A stretch of DNA of 64,000 nucleotides. It comes from Mycolicibacterium aromaticivorans JS19b1 = JCM 16368. GTDB taxonomy: Bacteria > Actinomycetota > Actinomycetes > Mycobacteriales > Mycobacteriaceae. The position numbers were made by a program, and so were the translations under genes. The stretch's first letter is position 1. The number at the start of each line of letters is the position of its first letter. The notes below the pieces were generated by a model. It saw only the letters and a list, made by a program, of their open reading frames with translations, was not told the DNA's origin and did no database searches. The stretch lies in assembly GCF_000559085.1 (NCBI RefSeq), contig NZ_JALN02000001.1, forward strand, positions 4,092,001 through 4,156,000. Reading direction: 5' to 3'. This document shows positions 24,834 to 33,571 of this stretch, one piece after another.

Positions 24834-26320
24834 GGTGTCTCCTTCGGTGGCCAGTGATTCACGGAATGGTCCAGGGTCGTCCACAGGTGCTGTACGACAT
24901 ATGACCGCCATGGTCGCCAGCGTGCACTGTGTGCGGTCAGCGCCCGCACGTCGGCCGGTAGGCCGAGTTGTTCGGCCGCGAGCCGCACCCCGAGATCGCT
25001 GGCCGGAAAGGCGTCGGGATCACCGAGCCCCCGCATCGCGACGATCTCCGCGGTCCACGGTCCGATTCCGGGTAGCGCCAGTAGCTGCTGGCGGGCCTGC
25101 TGCCAGTCGCAGCCGGGATTGAGTGTCAGTTCGCCCTCGCCCAGGGCCGCGATCAGCGTGGTCACCGAGCGTCGGCGGGCGGCCGGCACGGCAAGGTGCG
25201 CCGGGTCGATATCGGCCAGCTGAGCGGTGCTGGGAAACGTGTGCGTCAGCCCGCCGTGCGGATCGGCGACCGGCGCGCCGTAGGCGGCGACGAGCCGGCC
25301 GGCGTGGGTCCGTGCCGCTTTGGTCGACACCTGCTGACCGAGTACAGCCCGCACCGTCAGTTCTTCTTCGTCGACGGTGCGCGGGATCCGCTGTCCGGGT
25401 GCTTTGCTCACCACGGCGCTCAGGTCGGCGTCAGTCCCCAGCACATCGAGAACGGATTCCGGGTCGGCGTCGAGGTCCAACAACCGCTTGCAGCGAGCGA
25501 TCGCAGTGGACAGGTCTCGGACTTGGTCGAGGACCAACGTGCACCGGACGTGGTCGGGCTGCGGTGTCAGGCTCACCACGCCGCAACCCGACGGCAGGCG
25601 CAGAGTGCGGCGGAATGCGCCATCGCGCACCTCTTCGCAGCCCGGCGCCGCACTGGCTGCCAGGTGCCCGAACAAGCCCTCATAGGCGAACGGGGTGCGT
25701 ACCGGCAGCCGCAGCGTCAGCGCTTGCCCGTCGGGTGCGGTAGCCGCCCAGTCCCGGCGGGCGGCCTTGGCCCGCAACGCCGTCGGCGTGGTGTCGCAGG
25801 CGGCTCGCAGGGTGTCGTTGAACTGGCGGATACTCGCGAAGCCTGCTGCGAACGCGATATCGCTGAACGCCATGTCGGTGGTCTCGATGAGCACCCGTGC
25901 CGTCTGCACCCGCTGCGCCCGGGCCAGTGCCAGCGGCCCGGCACCGACTTCGGCCTGCAACATTCGCTCCAGCTGGCGGGCGGTATAGCCGACCCGTCTG
26001 GCCAGCCCCGTCACGCCTTCGCGGTCCACCGCGCCGTCGCCGATCAACCGCATCGCCCGGGCCACCGCGTCACCGCGGACGTTCCACTCCGGCGAACCCG
26101 GCGAGGCATCCGGTCGGCAGCGTTTGCAGGCCCGAAAGCCCGCTCGCTGCGCGGCCGCCGAGCTGGGGTAGAAACACACGTTGCGGGCCAGGGGCAGCCG
26201 CACCGGGCAGCTGGGCCGGCAGTAGATGCCGGTGGTCTTGACCGCGGTGACGAACCAGCCGTCGAACCGCGAGTCCTTGGACCGGACGGCGCGGTAGCAG
26301 CGGTCGAAATCGTCGTGCAC
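24830..26320 (-). CDS. alkA: Ada-AlkA fusion: methyl-sensing regulator joined to 3-methyladenine DNA glycosylase
   Basis: 496 residues in three parts. Residues 1-75 are the Ada zinc domain with C34, C38, C65 and C68; C34 corresponds to the E. coli Ada cysteine that accepts methyl groups from phosphotriesters. Residues ~85-185 are an AraC-type DNA-binding domain. Residues ~200-490 are the AlkA N-domain and HhH-GPD glycosylase, with LLALPGIGPWTAEIVAMR and the catalytic Asp in FPASDLGV. The protein probably senses methylation damage and activates its own operon with ogt while also excising alkylated bases. Confidence 0.95.
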   Translation of the reverse strand: MHDDFDRCYRAVRSKDSRFDGWFVTAVKTTGIYCRPSCPVRLPLARNVCFYPSSAAAQRAGFRACKRCRPDASPGSPEWNVRGDAVARAMRLIGDGAVDREGVTGLARRVGYTARQLERMLQAEVGAGPLALARAQRVQTARVLIETTDMAFSDIAFAAGFASIRQFNDTLRAACDTTPTALRAKAARRDWAATAPDGQALTLRLPVRTPFAYEGLFGHLAASAAPGCEEVRDGAFRRTLRLPSGCGVVSLTPQPDHVRCTLVLDQVRDLSTAIARCKRLLDLDADPESVLDVLGTDADLSAVVSKAPGQRIPRTVDEEELTVRAVLGQQVSTKAARTHAGRLVAAYGAPVADPHGGLTHTFPSTAQLADIDPAHLAVPAARRRSVTTLIAALGEGELTLNPGCDWQQARQQLLALPGIGPWTAEIVAMRGLGDPDAFPASDLGVRLAAEQLGLPADVRALTAHSARWRPWRSYVVQHLWTTLDHSVNHWPPKETP

Positions 26321-26383
26321 GTCTTGAACTTTTACACGTCGGCACCGACAGCACTAGCGGAAAACCGACATCGTGGTCGAGCG

Positions 26384-27061
26384 CTATGAGCGAACCGCTT
26401 CGGGTACCGGGCGATCGCCCCAGCCCGATGTGCCGATCAGGTCGAAGAAGGTCGGTGATGGCGCCCCGTTGATCAGGTGGTGCAGGTGCGCGGGGAAGGA
26501 CAGGGGCGGAGCCTTCATCGGATTGGCTCGCGTATCGACAGCGATCGCCTCGGCGATGGCATAGCCCAGATCATGACGCGGCCACGCGGCGTGCACCCGC
26601 TCGGCGAAACCGGCGGACAGCCGCTTCTTGTCGAACCCGTTGATGTCCAACGCGATTCCGCGATGAGAGATCGCGTGGACCGGTCCGAACCGGTGGGCCA
26701 GCCCGACGCTGGTGTGCAGCGCGATCGATTCCCACACCGTACGCACCGCAACGTCGTCGACTCCGTGGTCGGTCAAGAAGCGCGCCGCGGCGTCTGCCCC
26801 GTCGACTTCGAAGCGTTGGTCTCCGCTGCCGTACTCGGTCACGCCAAGGTCGTGCAGCAGACAGCTGAGGAAGACGAGCTCGTCGTCGTAATCGATCCCG
26901 GCCCGCAAGCCGTCGGCGGCGGCCAGTTCGCGCCCGAACAGGTAACCCCGGACGCAGTGGTTGGTCAGAAACGCAAGAGAGACTTCGGTCACCAATTGCA
27001 GTGCAGCTGAACAGATATCGGAGTCCGGGAACTCCCAGACGGCCACGTCGTCGACGGTCAT
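26384..27061 (-). CDS. HD-domain hydrolase, cyanamide hydratase-like
   Basis: 225 residues from the ATG at 27061; an upstream extension to 27121 is less likely. Metal-binding HD-superfamily residues are visible: H35 (NHCVRGYLF), H70-D71 (LLHDLGV) and H116 (ALHTS). The NHxxRxY motif is typical of the cyanamide hydratase-like HD family, whose natural substrates are mostly unknown. It lies 63 nt downstream of the hemolysin III-like gene in the same direction, so it may share the cyclase transcript. HD proteins include nucleotide phosphohydrolases, but no such activity can be assigned here. Confidence 0.8.
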   Translation of the reverse strand: MTVDDVAVWEFPDSDICSAALQLVTEVSLAFLTNHCVRGYLFGRELAAADGLRAGIDYDDELVFLSCLLHDLGVTEYGSGDQRFEVDGADAAARFLTDHGVDDVAVRTVWESIALHTSVGLAHRFGPVHAISHRGIALDINGFDKKRLSAGFAERVHAAWPRHDLGYAIAEAIAVDTRANPMKAPPLSFPAHLHHLINGAPSPTFFDLIGTSGWGDRPVPEAVRS

Positions 27062-27124
27062 GCCGCTACATTGCCCGACCCCGACCCGTCGGTCCAGCGG
27101 CCTGGAGGTCCGGTACCCCACAGA

Positions 27125-27850
27125 TCAGGACATCGCCACGCCGGCCACGATGAGCCAGATTGCGACGTAATGGCATGTCGCGGCGGCCGCGGTGAAGGCG
27201 TGAAAGAACTCGTGATAGCCGAAAGACGCGGGCCACGGGTTGGGCCAGCGCAGCCCGTAAAGCACAGCACCGATGTTGTACAGCACGCCACCGGCGACGA
27301 GGAGGCCGACGACGGTCAAGCCGGCGCCATCGAGAATTGTTCGGGCGAAGGCGATTGCGGCGTAGCCGAGCATCAAATACAGCGGCACACCGATCCACCG
27401 CGGCGCTGAGGGCCACAGCATCTTGAGTGCAATGCCCACCGCCGCAGCCACGCAGACGATGGTCAGCACCCGGGTGGCGGTCTGCTGTGGCATCGCCAGG
27501 ACCGCGACCGGGAAGTAGGTGCCGACGATGAAGACGAAGATCATCGAATGGTCGGCGCGCTTCATCCACGTCAGCGTTCTCGGTGAGCGCCACCGTACGA
27601 GGTGATATGTCGCGCTCACGCCGAACATCGCGACGACGGTGGTGGTGTAGATCGCTGTCACCCAACCCGCGTTCGGGGACGCCGCCGCGAAGGCCGCTCG
27701 CATCAGAGCCGCACTGGCGATGATGGCGACAACGGCCGAGGACAGGTGAATCCAGCCGCGGACTCTGGGCGTGCCGAGAACGTCGGCGATGGTCTCGATT
27801 CCGGCCGGGGCTGAAGGCAGTGGTGGGGGCGTGGCTTTCTCGAATGTCAC
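27125..27850 (-). CDS. Hemolysin III / PAQR-like integral membrane protein
   Basis: 241 residues with seven predicted membrane segments after a proline-rich N-terminal tail. Family residues are visible: the SATYHLVRW histidine early, MKRADHSMIFVFIVGTYFP in the middle, and the late FHAFTAAAATCHYVA histidines, matching the putative zinc/catalytic histidines of the HlyIII-PAQR superfamily. Bacterial members (TrhA type) are implicated in membrane homeostasis, and eukaryotic relatives are adiponectin receptors and ceramidases. Its start overlaps the stop of the adenylate cyclase gene by 4 nt, so the two are translationally coupled. Confidence 0.9.
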   Translation of the reverse strand: MTFEKATPPPLPSAPAGIETIADVLGTPRVRGWIHLSSAVVAIIASAALMRAAFAAASPNAGWVTAIYTTTVVAMFGVSATYHLVRWRSPRTLTWMKRADHSMIFVFIVGTYFPVAVLAMPQQTATRVLTIVCVAAAVGIALKMLWPSAPRWIGVPLYLMLGYAAIAFARTILDGAGLTVVGLLVAGGVLYNIGAVLYGLRWPNPWPASFGYHEFFHAFTAAAATCHYVAIWLIVAGVAMS

Positions 27851-29451
27851 GCGGGCACAGCCAGGCGGGTGGACTCTTCGTGGCCCCGCAACGTCACCGC
27901 ATCGGCCAGGACCCAGTGGGCGCGCTCGGGATCGCCGGCCCGCTCGACCGTCGATGCGGTGACCAGGAGCCGGCTTGAGGTGGACTTGGCAAGCTCGGAC
28001 AGGCGAGCGGCCTCATTGACCGGTGGGCCGATCACCGTGTATTCGAATCGCTCATTGGCGCCGACGTTGCCGGCGACAACCTCACCAGCGGCGACCCCCA
28101 GGCCGGCGGGGCATTCGGGTACCTCCTGCTCGAGGCGCCGCATGATCGTGCGGGCCGCGGCGAGTGCGTCGTCTTCGGGATTGTCGAGCGTGACCGGCGC
28201 ACCGAACACTGCGAGCGTGGCATCGCCTTCGAACTTGTTGAGCAGACCGTTGTGCCGGTTGACCTCTTCGACGATCACGGCGAAGAACCGGTTGAGCAGG
28301 TCGACCACCTCGATCGGGGGCAGGGTGCCGACCAATTGGGTGGAGCCGACGATGTCGACGAAAAGCACTGCCACGTGCCGCTCTTCACCGCCGAGCTGCG
28401 GCTTCTGCATCTCGGCTGCCGCGGCGACCTCGCGGCCGACGTGGCGGCCGAACAGGTCGCGCACCCGTTCACGCTCCCGCAGCCCGGCGACCATCGAGTT
28501 GAATCCCCGTTGCAGCTCACCGAGTTCGGTGCCGTCGAAGACCACGACGCTGGCCTTGAGGTCGCCGTCTTCGACGCGCTTGAGCGCCGAGCGCACCACC
28601 CGCACCGGGGTCGCGGTGATCCAGGCCAGCACCCACATCAAGGCGAATCCGAACACCAGCGTGGCCGACGAGGTGATCAGGATGGCGACCTCGAGCTGCG
28701 TCTTGGTCATGTTGTCCAAGACCAGCGAGATCAGGGCGCTGAGCCCGATGCCGATGACGGGCACGCCCGAGCCCAGCATCCAGACTGTCATCGTGCGGCC
28801 CATGATCCCCGGTGCCAGCCGATGGGGTGGCGGCCCGGCCGCCAGCGCCAGCGCCGCAACGGGACGCAGCGCGAACTCGGTGGCCAGGTAGGCGCCGGTG
28901 GAGACCATCACTCCGACGAAACCGGTCACGAGCAGGATCCGGGGAATGAAGTCAGTGTCGAACAGCCCGTAAAGGATCGTGAAGACAACGGTGCCCACCA
29001 CCCAGAGCGACAGCTGGGCCAGGGCGACGCGCCATGGGGTGAAGAACGCGTTGCGCTGGTCGACGCGGGTCGGCGCCCGCCCCTCAGCCGCCCACCGGAG
29101 GTGTTTCACCGTGCGGGTGGTGATCCACCAGCTGCCGAACGCGAGCGCGGCGGCCGCGTACGCGGGTGCCACGCCGAAAGTGAGCCAGGCGGGCACGTCG
29201 GTGAACACGCTGGGCACCGGATAGGCGACGCTGACCAACAGCGCCGCGACCACGATGCCGAGGACGTTCACCGTCAGCAGCGCCACCGTTACCAGCGTCT
29301 GGATCCGGACCCGGCGGCGGGCCGGGCTTTCGCTGACCCGCCCCAGGATCAACGAACCATAGGCCGGTGTGCCGGCCAACCGGCCGCTCTGCCGGGTCAC
29401 CCGTTCCAGAACCCGGCCCAACCGCTGCGCGAGGCTCGGAGGGGACGTCAT
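27847..29451 (-). CDS. Membrane-bound class III adenylate cyclase with HAMP domain
   Basis: 534 residues: about six N-terminal membrane helices (50-280), a HAMP domain (~278-330) and a class III cyclase domain (~355-530). Metal aspartates are D366 (LFVDIVGS) and D410 (KFEGDATLAVFG). K406 is the adenine-contacting lysine, and N479 and R483 (VNEAAR) stabilise the transition state. T472 stands where canonical adenylate cyclases have Asp, a substitution known from other bacterial cyclases. The usual GD of YTVIGD is GP here. M. tuberculosis carries three paralogues at this place (Rv1318c-Rv1320c); here there is one, followed by a PAQR-like gene. Confidence 0.93.
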   Translation of the reverse strand: MTSPPSLAQRLGRVLERVTRQSGRLAGTPAYGSLILGRVSESPARRRVRIQTLVTVALLTVNVLGIVVAALLVSVAYPVPSVFTDVPAWLTFGVAPAYAAAALAFGSWWITTRTVKHLRWAAEGRAPTRVDQRNAFFTPWRVALAQLSLWVVGTVVFTILYGLFDTDFIPRILLVTGFVGVMVSTGAYLATEFALRPVAALALAAGPPPHRLAPGIMGRTMTVWMLGSGVPVIGIGLSALISLVLDNMTKTQLEVAILITSSATLVFGFALMWVLAWITATPVRVVRSALKRVEDGDLKASVVVFDGTELGELQRGFNSMVAGLRERERVRDLFGRHVGREVAAAAEMQKPQLGGEERHVAVLFVDIVGSTQLVGTLPPIEVVDLLNRFFAVIVEEVNRHNGLLNKFEGDATLAVFGAPVTLDNPEDDALAAARTIMRRLEQEVPECPAGLGVAAGEVVAGNVGANERFEYTVIGPPVNEAARLSELAKSTSSRLLVTASTVERAGDPERAHWVLADAVTLRGHEESTRLAVPA

Positions 29452-29475
29452 GGTGGTGTCAGCCTAATTCGCCGG

Positions 29476-29494
29476 GGGTCGTAGACCCTAAGCT
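29476..29494 (+). promoter_or_regulatory. nucS promoter region: inverted repeat and -10 element
   Basis: GGGTC (29476-29480) and GACCC (29484-29488) form an inverted repeat directly before TAAGCT (29489-29494), which ends 6 nt before the nucS GTG. Leaderless transcription is likely, and the repeat could be an operator in the 49-nt gap shared with the divergent cyclase gene. Confidence 0.4.
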
Positions 29495-29500
29495 TGTCCG

Positions 29501-30175
29501 GTGCGCCTCGTGATCGCCCAATGCACCGTCGACTACATCGGCCGCCTCACCGCCCACCTGCCCTCAGCTCGTCGGCTGCTGCTGATCAAGGCAGACGGTT
29601 CGGTCAGCATCCATGCCGACGACCGGGCCTACAAACCGCTGAACTGGATGAGCCCGCCGTGCTGGCTGACCGAGGAAGCCAGGGATGACTCGCTGCCGGT
29701 GTGGGTGGTGGAGAACAAGACCGGTGAGCAGTTGCGGATCACGATCGAAAACGTCGAGCACGACTCCAGCCACGAACTCGGGATCGATCCCGGACTGGTG
29801 AAGGACGGCGTCGAAGCGCATCTGCAGAAGCTGCTGGCCGAGCACATCGAGCTGCTGGGTGACGGCTACACCCTGGTCCGCCGGGAGTTCATGACCGCCA
29901 TCGGCCCGGTGGACATCCTCTGCCGCGACGACGAGGGCCGCACGGTCGCGGTGGAGATCAAGCGCCGCGGCGAGATCGACGGCGTGGAGCAGCTGACGCG
30001 CTATCTGGAGTTGCTCAACCGGGACAGTCTGCTGGCGCCGGTGACCGGGGTGTTCGCCGCCCAGCAAATCAAGCCGCAAGCCAGAACGCTGGCCACCGAT
30101 CGCGGAATTCGTTGCCTGACTTTGGATTACGACGTCATGCGAGGGATGGACAGCGACGAGTTCCGGCTCTTCTGA
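29501..30175 (+). CDS. nucS: Mismatch-specific endonuclease NucS (EndoMS)
   Basis: 224 residues. NucS provides the MutS/MutL-independent mismatch repair of actinobacteria by cutting both strands at mismatches. The nuclease core is [12 protein letters not shown] then [17 protein letters not shown], with the Asp, Glu-x-Lys and Gln residues in place. The N-terminal dimerisation/DNA-binding domain and the C-terminal DEFRLF tail, resembling a sliding-clamp-binding peptide, are present. Its stop overlaps the ATG of the next gene (TGATG). Confidence 0.96.
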   Translation: MRLVIAQCTVDYIGRLTAHLPSARRLLLIKADGSVSIHADDRAYKPLNWMSPPCWLTEEARDDSLPVWVVENKTGEQLRITIENVEHDSSHELGIDPGLVKDGVEAHLQKLLAEHIELLGDGYTLVRREFMTAIGPVDILCRDDEGRTVAVEIKRRGEIDGVEQLTRYLELLNRDSLLAPVTGVFAAQQIKPQARTLATDRGIRCLTLDYDVMRGMDSDEFRLF

Positions 30176-30471
30176 TGCCGCGGCGCCGACCACCTCGCCC
30201 TAAGGACAGCGGCATTCCGCCGCTACCCCTGCAGCGGCGTGTCGAGTCGGGCGCCGACGGATTCGACTACGAAGTGCGATCGATACCGGCTGCGCGGGCG
30301 GTAAAGACCTACCGGTGCCCCGGCTGCGATCACGAAATCCGCTCGGGCGTCGCGCATGTGGCGGTCTGGCGCGCCGACGATGGCGAAGCTGCGCTCGACG
30401 ACCGACGGCACTGGCACACCGCCTGCTGGGCGAACCGCGCCAACCGCGAGCCGACCCGGAAGTGGTCGTAG
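30175..30471 (+). CDS. Conserved small protein with zinc-ribbon-like CxxC and HxxxC (Rv1322 type)
   Basis: 98 residues. A basic N-terminus is followed by CPGCDHEI and a later HWHTACW, so Cys/His residues could bind one zinc. It is often annotated as an 'ATP/GTP-binding protein', but I see no nucleotide-binding motif. The start overlaps the nucS stop, suggesting a role near DNA repair by context only. Same gene and place as Rv1322. Confidence 0.8.
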   Translation: MPRRRPPRPKDSGIPPLPLQRRVESGADGFDYEVRSIPAARAVKTYRCPGCDHEIRSGVAHVAVWRADDGEAALDDRRHWHTACWANRANREPTRKWS

Positions 30472-30485
30472 AAATCTGGCGTGAC

Positions 30486-30956
30486 CTAGTGAGATGAAGC
30501 CGGCTCGACGAGTTCCACCAGGACGCCACCGGCATCCTTCGGGTGGATGAAGTTGATCCGTGAGTTCGCGGTTCCGCGGCGCGGTGCGTCGTAGATCAAC
30601 CGGACACCCTGGTTGCGCAGCTGTTCGGAGATGGCGTCCAGGTCGCTGACCCGGTAGGCCATCTGCTGGATGCCGGGGCCGCGCTTGTCGATGAACTTGG
30701 CGATCGTCGAGGTCTCATCCAGAGGCGCCATCAACTGGATCTGTGCGCAGTCGGGGGCCGCGTTCTTCAGCGACAGCATGGCCTCGCGAATGCCCTGGTC
30801 GGTGTTGATTTCCTCGTGCACCAGGATCATCCCGAGGTGCTCGTGGTACCACTGGATGGCCGCATCGAGATCCGGCACCGCGATGCCGACATGGTCTACG
30901 GCGGTGACGAGCGCACTGGCCAGAACTGGACGGGCGTCAACTTGCTCAGCGGTCAT
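30486..30956 (-). CDS. mce: Methylmalonyl-CoA epimerase
   Basis: 156 residues. It interconverts (S)- and (R)-methylmalonyl-CoA, linking propionyl-CoA catabolism to the cobalamin-dependent mutase. It is a glyoxalase/VOC fold with metal ligands in DHVGIAVPDLD, IQLMAPL, GIQQMAYRV and GGVLVELVEP. The ATG at 30956 has no ribosome site; AACCTA on the + strand (30968-30973) reads TAGGTT on this strand and would give a leader of only a few bases. Confidence 0.94.
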   Translation of the reverse strand: MTAEQVDARPVLASALVTAVDHVGIAVPDLDAAIQWYHEHLGMILVHEEINTDQGIREAMLSLKNAAPDCAQIQLMAPLDETSTIAKFIDKRGPGIQQMAYRVSDLDAISEQLRNQGVRLIYDAPRRGTANSRINFIHPKDAGGVLVELVEPASSH

Positions 30957-31048
30957 AACGCAAAGGTAACCTAACCACATCGGATTCGACACTGGGGGAT
31001 CCGTGGATAGCCGCATCGGGGCGGCGCGAAACGCTCTTGGAGGTAGGT

Positions 31049-32230
31049 ATGACGACGTCGGTGATCGTTGCTGGAGCACGTACTCCCATCGGCAAACTGA
31101 TGGGTTCACTCAAAGACTTTTCCGGCAGCGATCTGGGCGCAATCGCGATCAAGGGCGCGCTGGAGAAGGCCGGGGTCCCGGCGTCGCTGGTCGACTACGT
31201 GATCATGGGCCAGGTGTTGACCGCCGGCGCAGGCCAGATGCCGGCTCGCCAGGCCGCCGTGGCTGCCGGAATCGGGTGGGACGTGCCCGCCCTGAGCATC
31301 AACAAGATGTGCCTGTCCGGGATCGATTCGATCGCCCTGGCCGATCAGCTGATCCGCGCAGGTGAGTTCGACGTCGTGGTCGCCGGCGGCCAGGAGTCGA
31401 TGACCAAGGCCCCGCACCTGTTGATGAACAGCCGCGAGGGCTACAAGTACGGCGACGTCACGGTGCTCGACTCGATGGCGTACGACGGCCTGCACGACGT
31501 CTTCACCGACCAGCCGATGGGTGCGCTCACCGAGCAGCGCAACGACACCGACAAGTTCACCCGCCACGAGCAGGACGAGTTCGCCGCCATCTCGCATCAG
31601 AAGGCGGCCGCGGCCTGGAAGGACGGCGTGTTCGCCGACGAGGTCGTGCCGGTGAAGATCCCGCAGCGCAAGGGTGACCCGATCGAGTTCAGCGAGGACG
31701 AGGGCATCCGCGCCAACACCACGGCCGAGTCGCTGTCCGGGCTCAAGCCCGCGTTCCGCAAGGACGGCACGATCACGGCGGGCTCGGCCTCCCAAATCTC
31801 TGACGGCGGTTGCGCCGTCGTGGTGATGAGCAAGGCCAAGGCCCAGGAACTCGGGCTGAGCTGGCTGTGTGAGATCGGTGCCCACGGTGTGGTCGCGGGC
31901 CCGGATTCCACGTTGCAGTCGCAGCCGGCCAATGCGATCAAGAAGGCCATCGCGCGCGAGGGCATCACCCTGGACCAGCTCGACGTCATCGAGATCAACG
32001 AGGCGTTCTCCGCCGTCGCGCTGGCCTCGACCAAGGAACTGGGCGTGGACCCCGATCGGGTCAACCGTAATGGCGGCGCGATCGCGGTCGGCCATCCGAT
32101 CGGTATGTCGGGTGCGCGGATCACGCTGCACGCGGCGCTGGAGCTCTCGCGGCGCGGATCGGGTTACGCGGTGGCCGCACTCTGCGGAGCAGGCGGCCAG
32201 GGCGACGCGCTGGTTCTGCGGGCGGGGTAA
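31049..32230 (+). CDS. fadA4: Acetyl-CoA acetyltransferase (thiolase, FadA4 type)
   Basis: 393 residues. It condenses two acetyl-CoA molecules or cleaves acetoacetyl-CoA. Catalytic residues are C88 ([10 protein letters not shown]), the His of [10 protein letters not shown] and the C-terminal Cys of [15 protein letters not shown] is also present. The ATG at 31049 has GGAGGT 5 nt upstream. It diverges from the epimerase gene, as Rv1323 does from Rv1322A. Confidence 0.95.
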   Translation: MTTSVIVAGARTPIGKLMGSLKDFSGSDLGAIAIKGALEKAGVPASLVDYVIMGQVLTAGAGQMPARQAAVAAGIGWDVPALSINKMCLSGIDSIALADQLIRAGEFDVVVAGGQESMTKAPHLLMNSREGYKYGDVTVLDSMAYDGLHDVFTDQPMGALTEQRNDTDKFTRHEQDEFAAISHQKAAAAWKDGVFADEVVPVKIPQRKGDPIEFSEDEGIRANTTAESLSGLKPAFRKDGTITAGSASQISDGGCAVVVMSKAKAQELGLSWLCEIGAHGVVAGPDSTLQSQPANAIKKAIAREGITLDQLDVIEINEAFSAVALASTKELGVDPDRVNRNGGAIAVGHPIGMSGARITLHAALELSRRGSGYAVAALCGAGGQGDALVLRAG

Positions 32231-32289
32231 CTCGACCGCGTCAACGACGAGGCGTAGTAGCTGGCGCGCCGCTGCGGCACAATGGCTGC

Positions 32290-32664
32290 ATGACGAGCAC
32301 TTTTGACATCCGAAGCACGGCCGGCCGATTCCGGTTGGTGGCGCTGGCCGAAGCGGTGACCTGGGTCGGACTGCTGGTCGGGATGTACTTCAAGTACCTG
32401 GGCAGTCCGCGTACCGAGATCGGCGTCAAGGTTTTCGGCATGGCCCACGGGCTCGTGTTCATCGCATTTGTGATCACTGCTCTGATGGCGGGCATCGCCT
32501 ACAAGTGGGGCGTAGTCACGTGGTTGCTGGCGTTGCTGGGCAGCATCGTGCCGCTCGGCAGTGTGATTTTCCTCATATGGGCTGATCGGACTGCGAAATT
32601 GGGGCCGGCGGCCGCTCCTGCGGCTTCGGGTCAGCCACTCGATTCGGCACCGTCGACGACGTGA
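32290..32664 (+). CDS. DUF3817 membrane protein
   Basis: 124 residues with three membrane segments and a Pro/Ala-rich tail. The pattern RLVALAEAVTW... KVFGMAHGLVFIAF is typical of DUF3817. A second member occurs at 54271-54630. Function unknown. Confidence 0.85.
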   Translation: MTSTFDIRSTAGRFRLVALAEAVTWVGLLVGMYFKYLGSPRTEIGVKVFGMAHGLVFIAFVITALMAGIAYKWGVVTWLLALLGSIVPLGSVIFLIWADRTAKLGPAAAPAASGQPLDSAPSTT

Positions 32665-32677
32665 CAGACTTGGGAAC

Positions 32678-33571
32678 GTGACGCGTCCACGCCCCCAGAT
32701 CGGCCCGGCCCTGGCCGGCGCCGTCGACCTGTCCGGCCTCAAGCAGCGGGCTCAGCAGCCCGCGGACGGTGCGACCGCCCCCAGTGGCGGTGTCGAGGTC
32801 ACCGAGGCCAATTTCGAAGCTGAAGTCCTGGTCCGTTCCGGCCAACTGCCGGTTGTCGTGGTGCTGTGGTCGCCGCGCAGCGACGCCTCGGTGCAATTGG
32901 GCGAAGTGCTCGCCGCGCTGGCCGCCGACGACAACGGAAAGTGGTCGTTGGCAACGGTCAACGTCGACGTGGTCCCGCGGGTCGCCCAGATGTTCGGAAT
33001 CGAGGCGGTACCGACTGTGGTGGCCTTGGCCGGCGGGCAGCCGCTGGCCAGCTTCCAGGGCATGCAACCCCCCGAGCAGTTGCGGCGGTGGGTTGACTCG
33101 CTGCTGCAGGCGACCGCTGGAAAGCTCTCCGGCTCAGGCGATTCCGAGGAAGAGGCAGCCGTCGACCCGGCCTTGGAGCAGGCAAGGGACTTGCTCGAGT
33201 CCGGGGATTTCGCGGCTGCGGCCGCGGCGTATCAGGCCATTCTGGAGGCCGATCCGCAGCACGCCGAAGCCAAGGGTGCGTTGCGGCAGATTACTTTCCT
33301 GCAGCGCGCCACTGAGCAGCGCCCCGACGCGGTGGCAGTGGCCGATGCCGCTCCCGACGACATCGAGGCGGCCTTTGCCGCCGCCGACGTGCAGATCCTC
33401 AATCAGGACGTCGTCCCGGCCTTCGACCGCCTGATCGCGCTGGTGCGCAAGACTTCTGACGATGAGCGCACCAAGGTGCGCACCCGGCTGATCGAACTGT
33501 TCGAGCTGTTCGATCCCGCCGACCCCGATGTGATCACCGGCCGGCGCAACCTGGCCAACGCGCTCTACTAG
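32678..33571 (+). CDS. Thioredoxin-fold TPR protein without catalytic cysteines (YbbN/CnoX-like)
   Basis: 297 residues: a thioredoxin domain (about 40-150), then TPR-like helices (from ~165). The active-site motif is WSPRS (residues 64-68) instead of WCxxC, while the cis-proline segment AVPTVVAL remains. I find no cysteine in the whole chain. E. coli YbbN (CnoX) is a similar thioredoxin-TPR co-chaperone lacking the normal CxxC, so a chaperone-holdase role is more likely than a redox one. Equivalent to Rv1324. Its stop overlaps the convergent glgB stop (CTAG). Confidence 0.88.
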   Translation: MTRPRPQIGPALAGAVDLSGLKQRAQQPADGATAPSGGVEVTEANFEAEVLVRSGQLPVVVVLWSPRSDASVQLGEVLAALAADDNGKWSLATVNVDVVPRVAQMFGIEAVPTVVALAGGQPLASFQGMQPPEQLRRWVDSLLQATAGKLSGSGDSEEEAAVDPALEQARDLLESGDFAAAAAAYQAILEADPQHAEAKGALRQITFLQRATEQRPDAVAVADAAPDDIEAAFAAADVQILNQDVVPAFDRLIALVRKTSDDERTKVRTRLIELFELFDPADPDVITGRRNLANALY

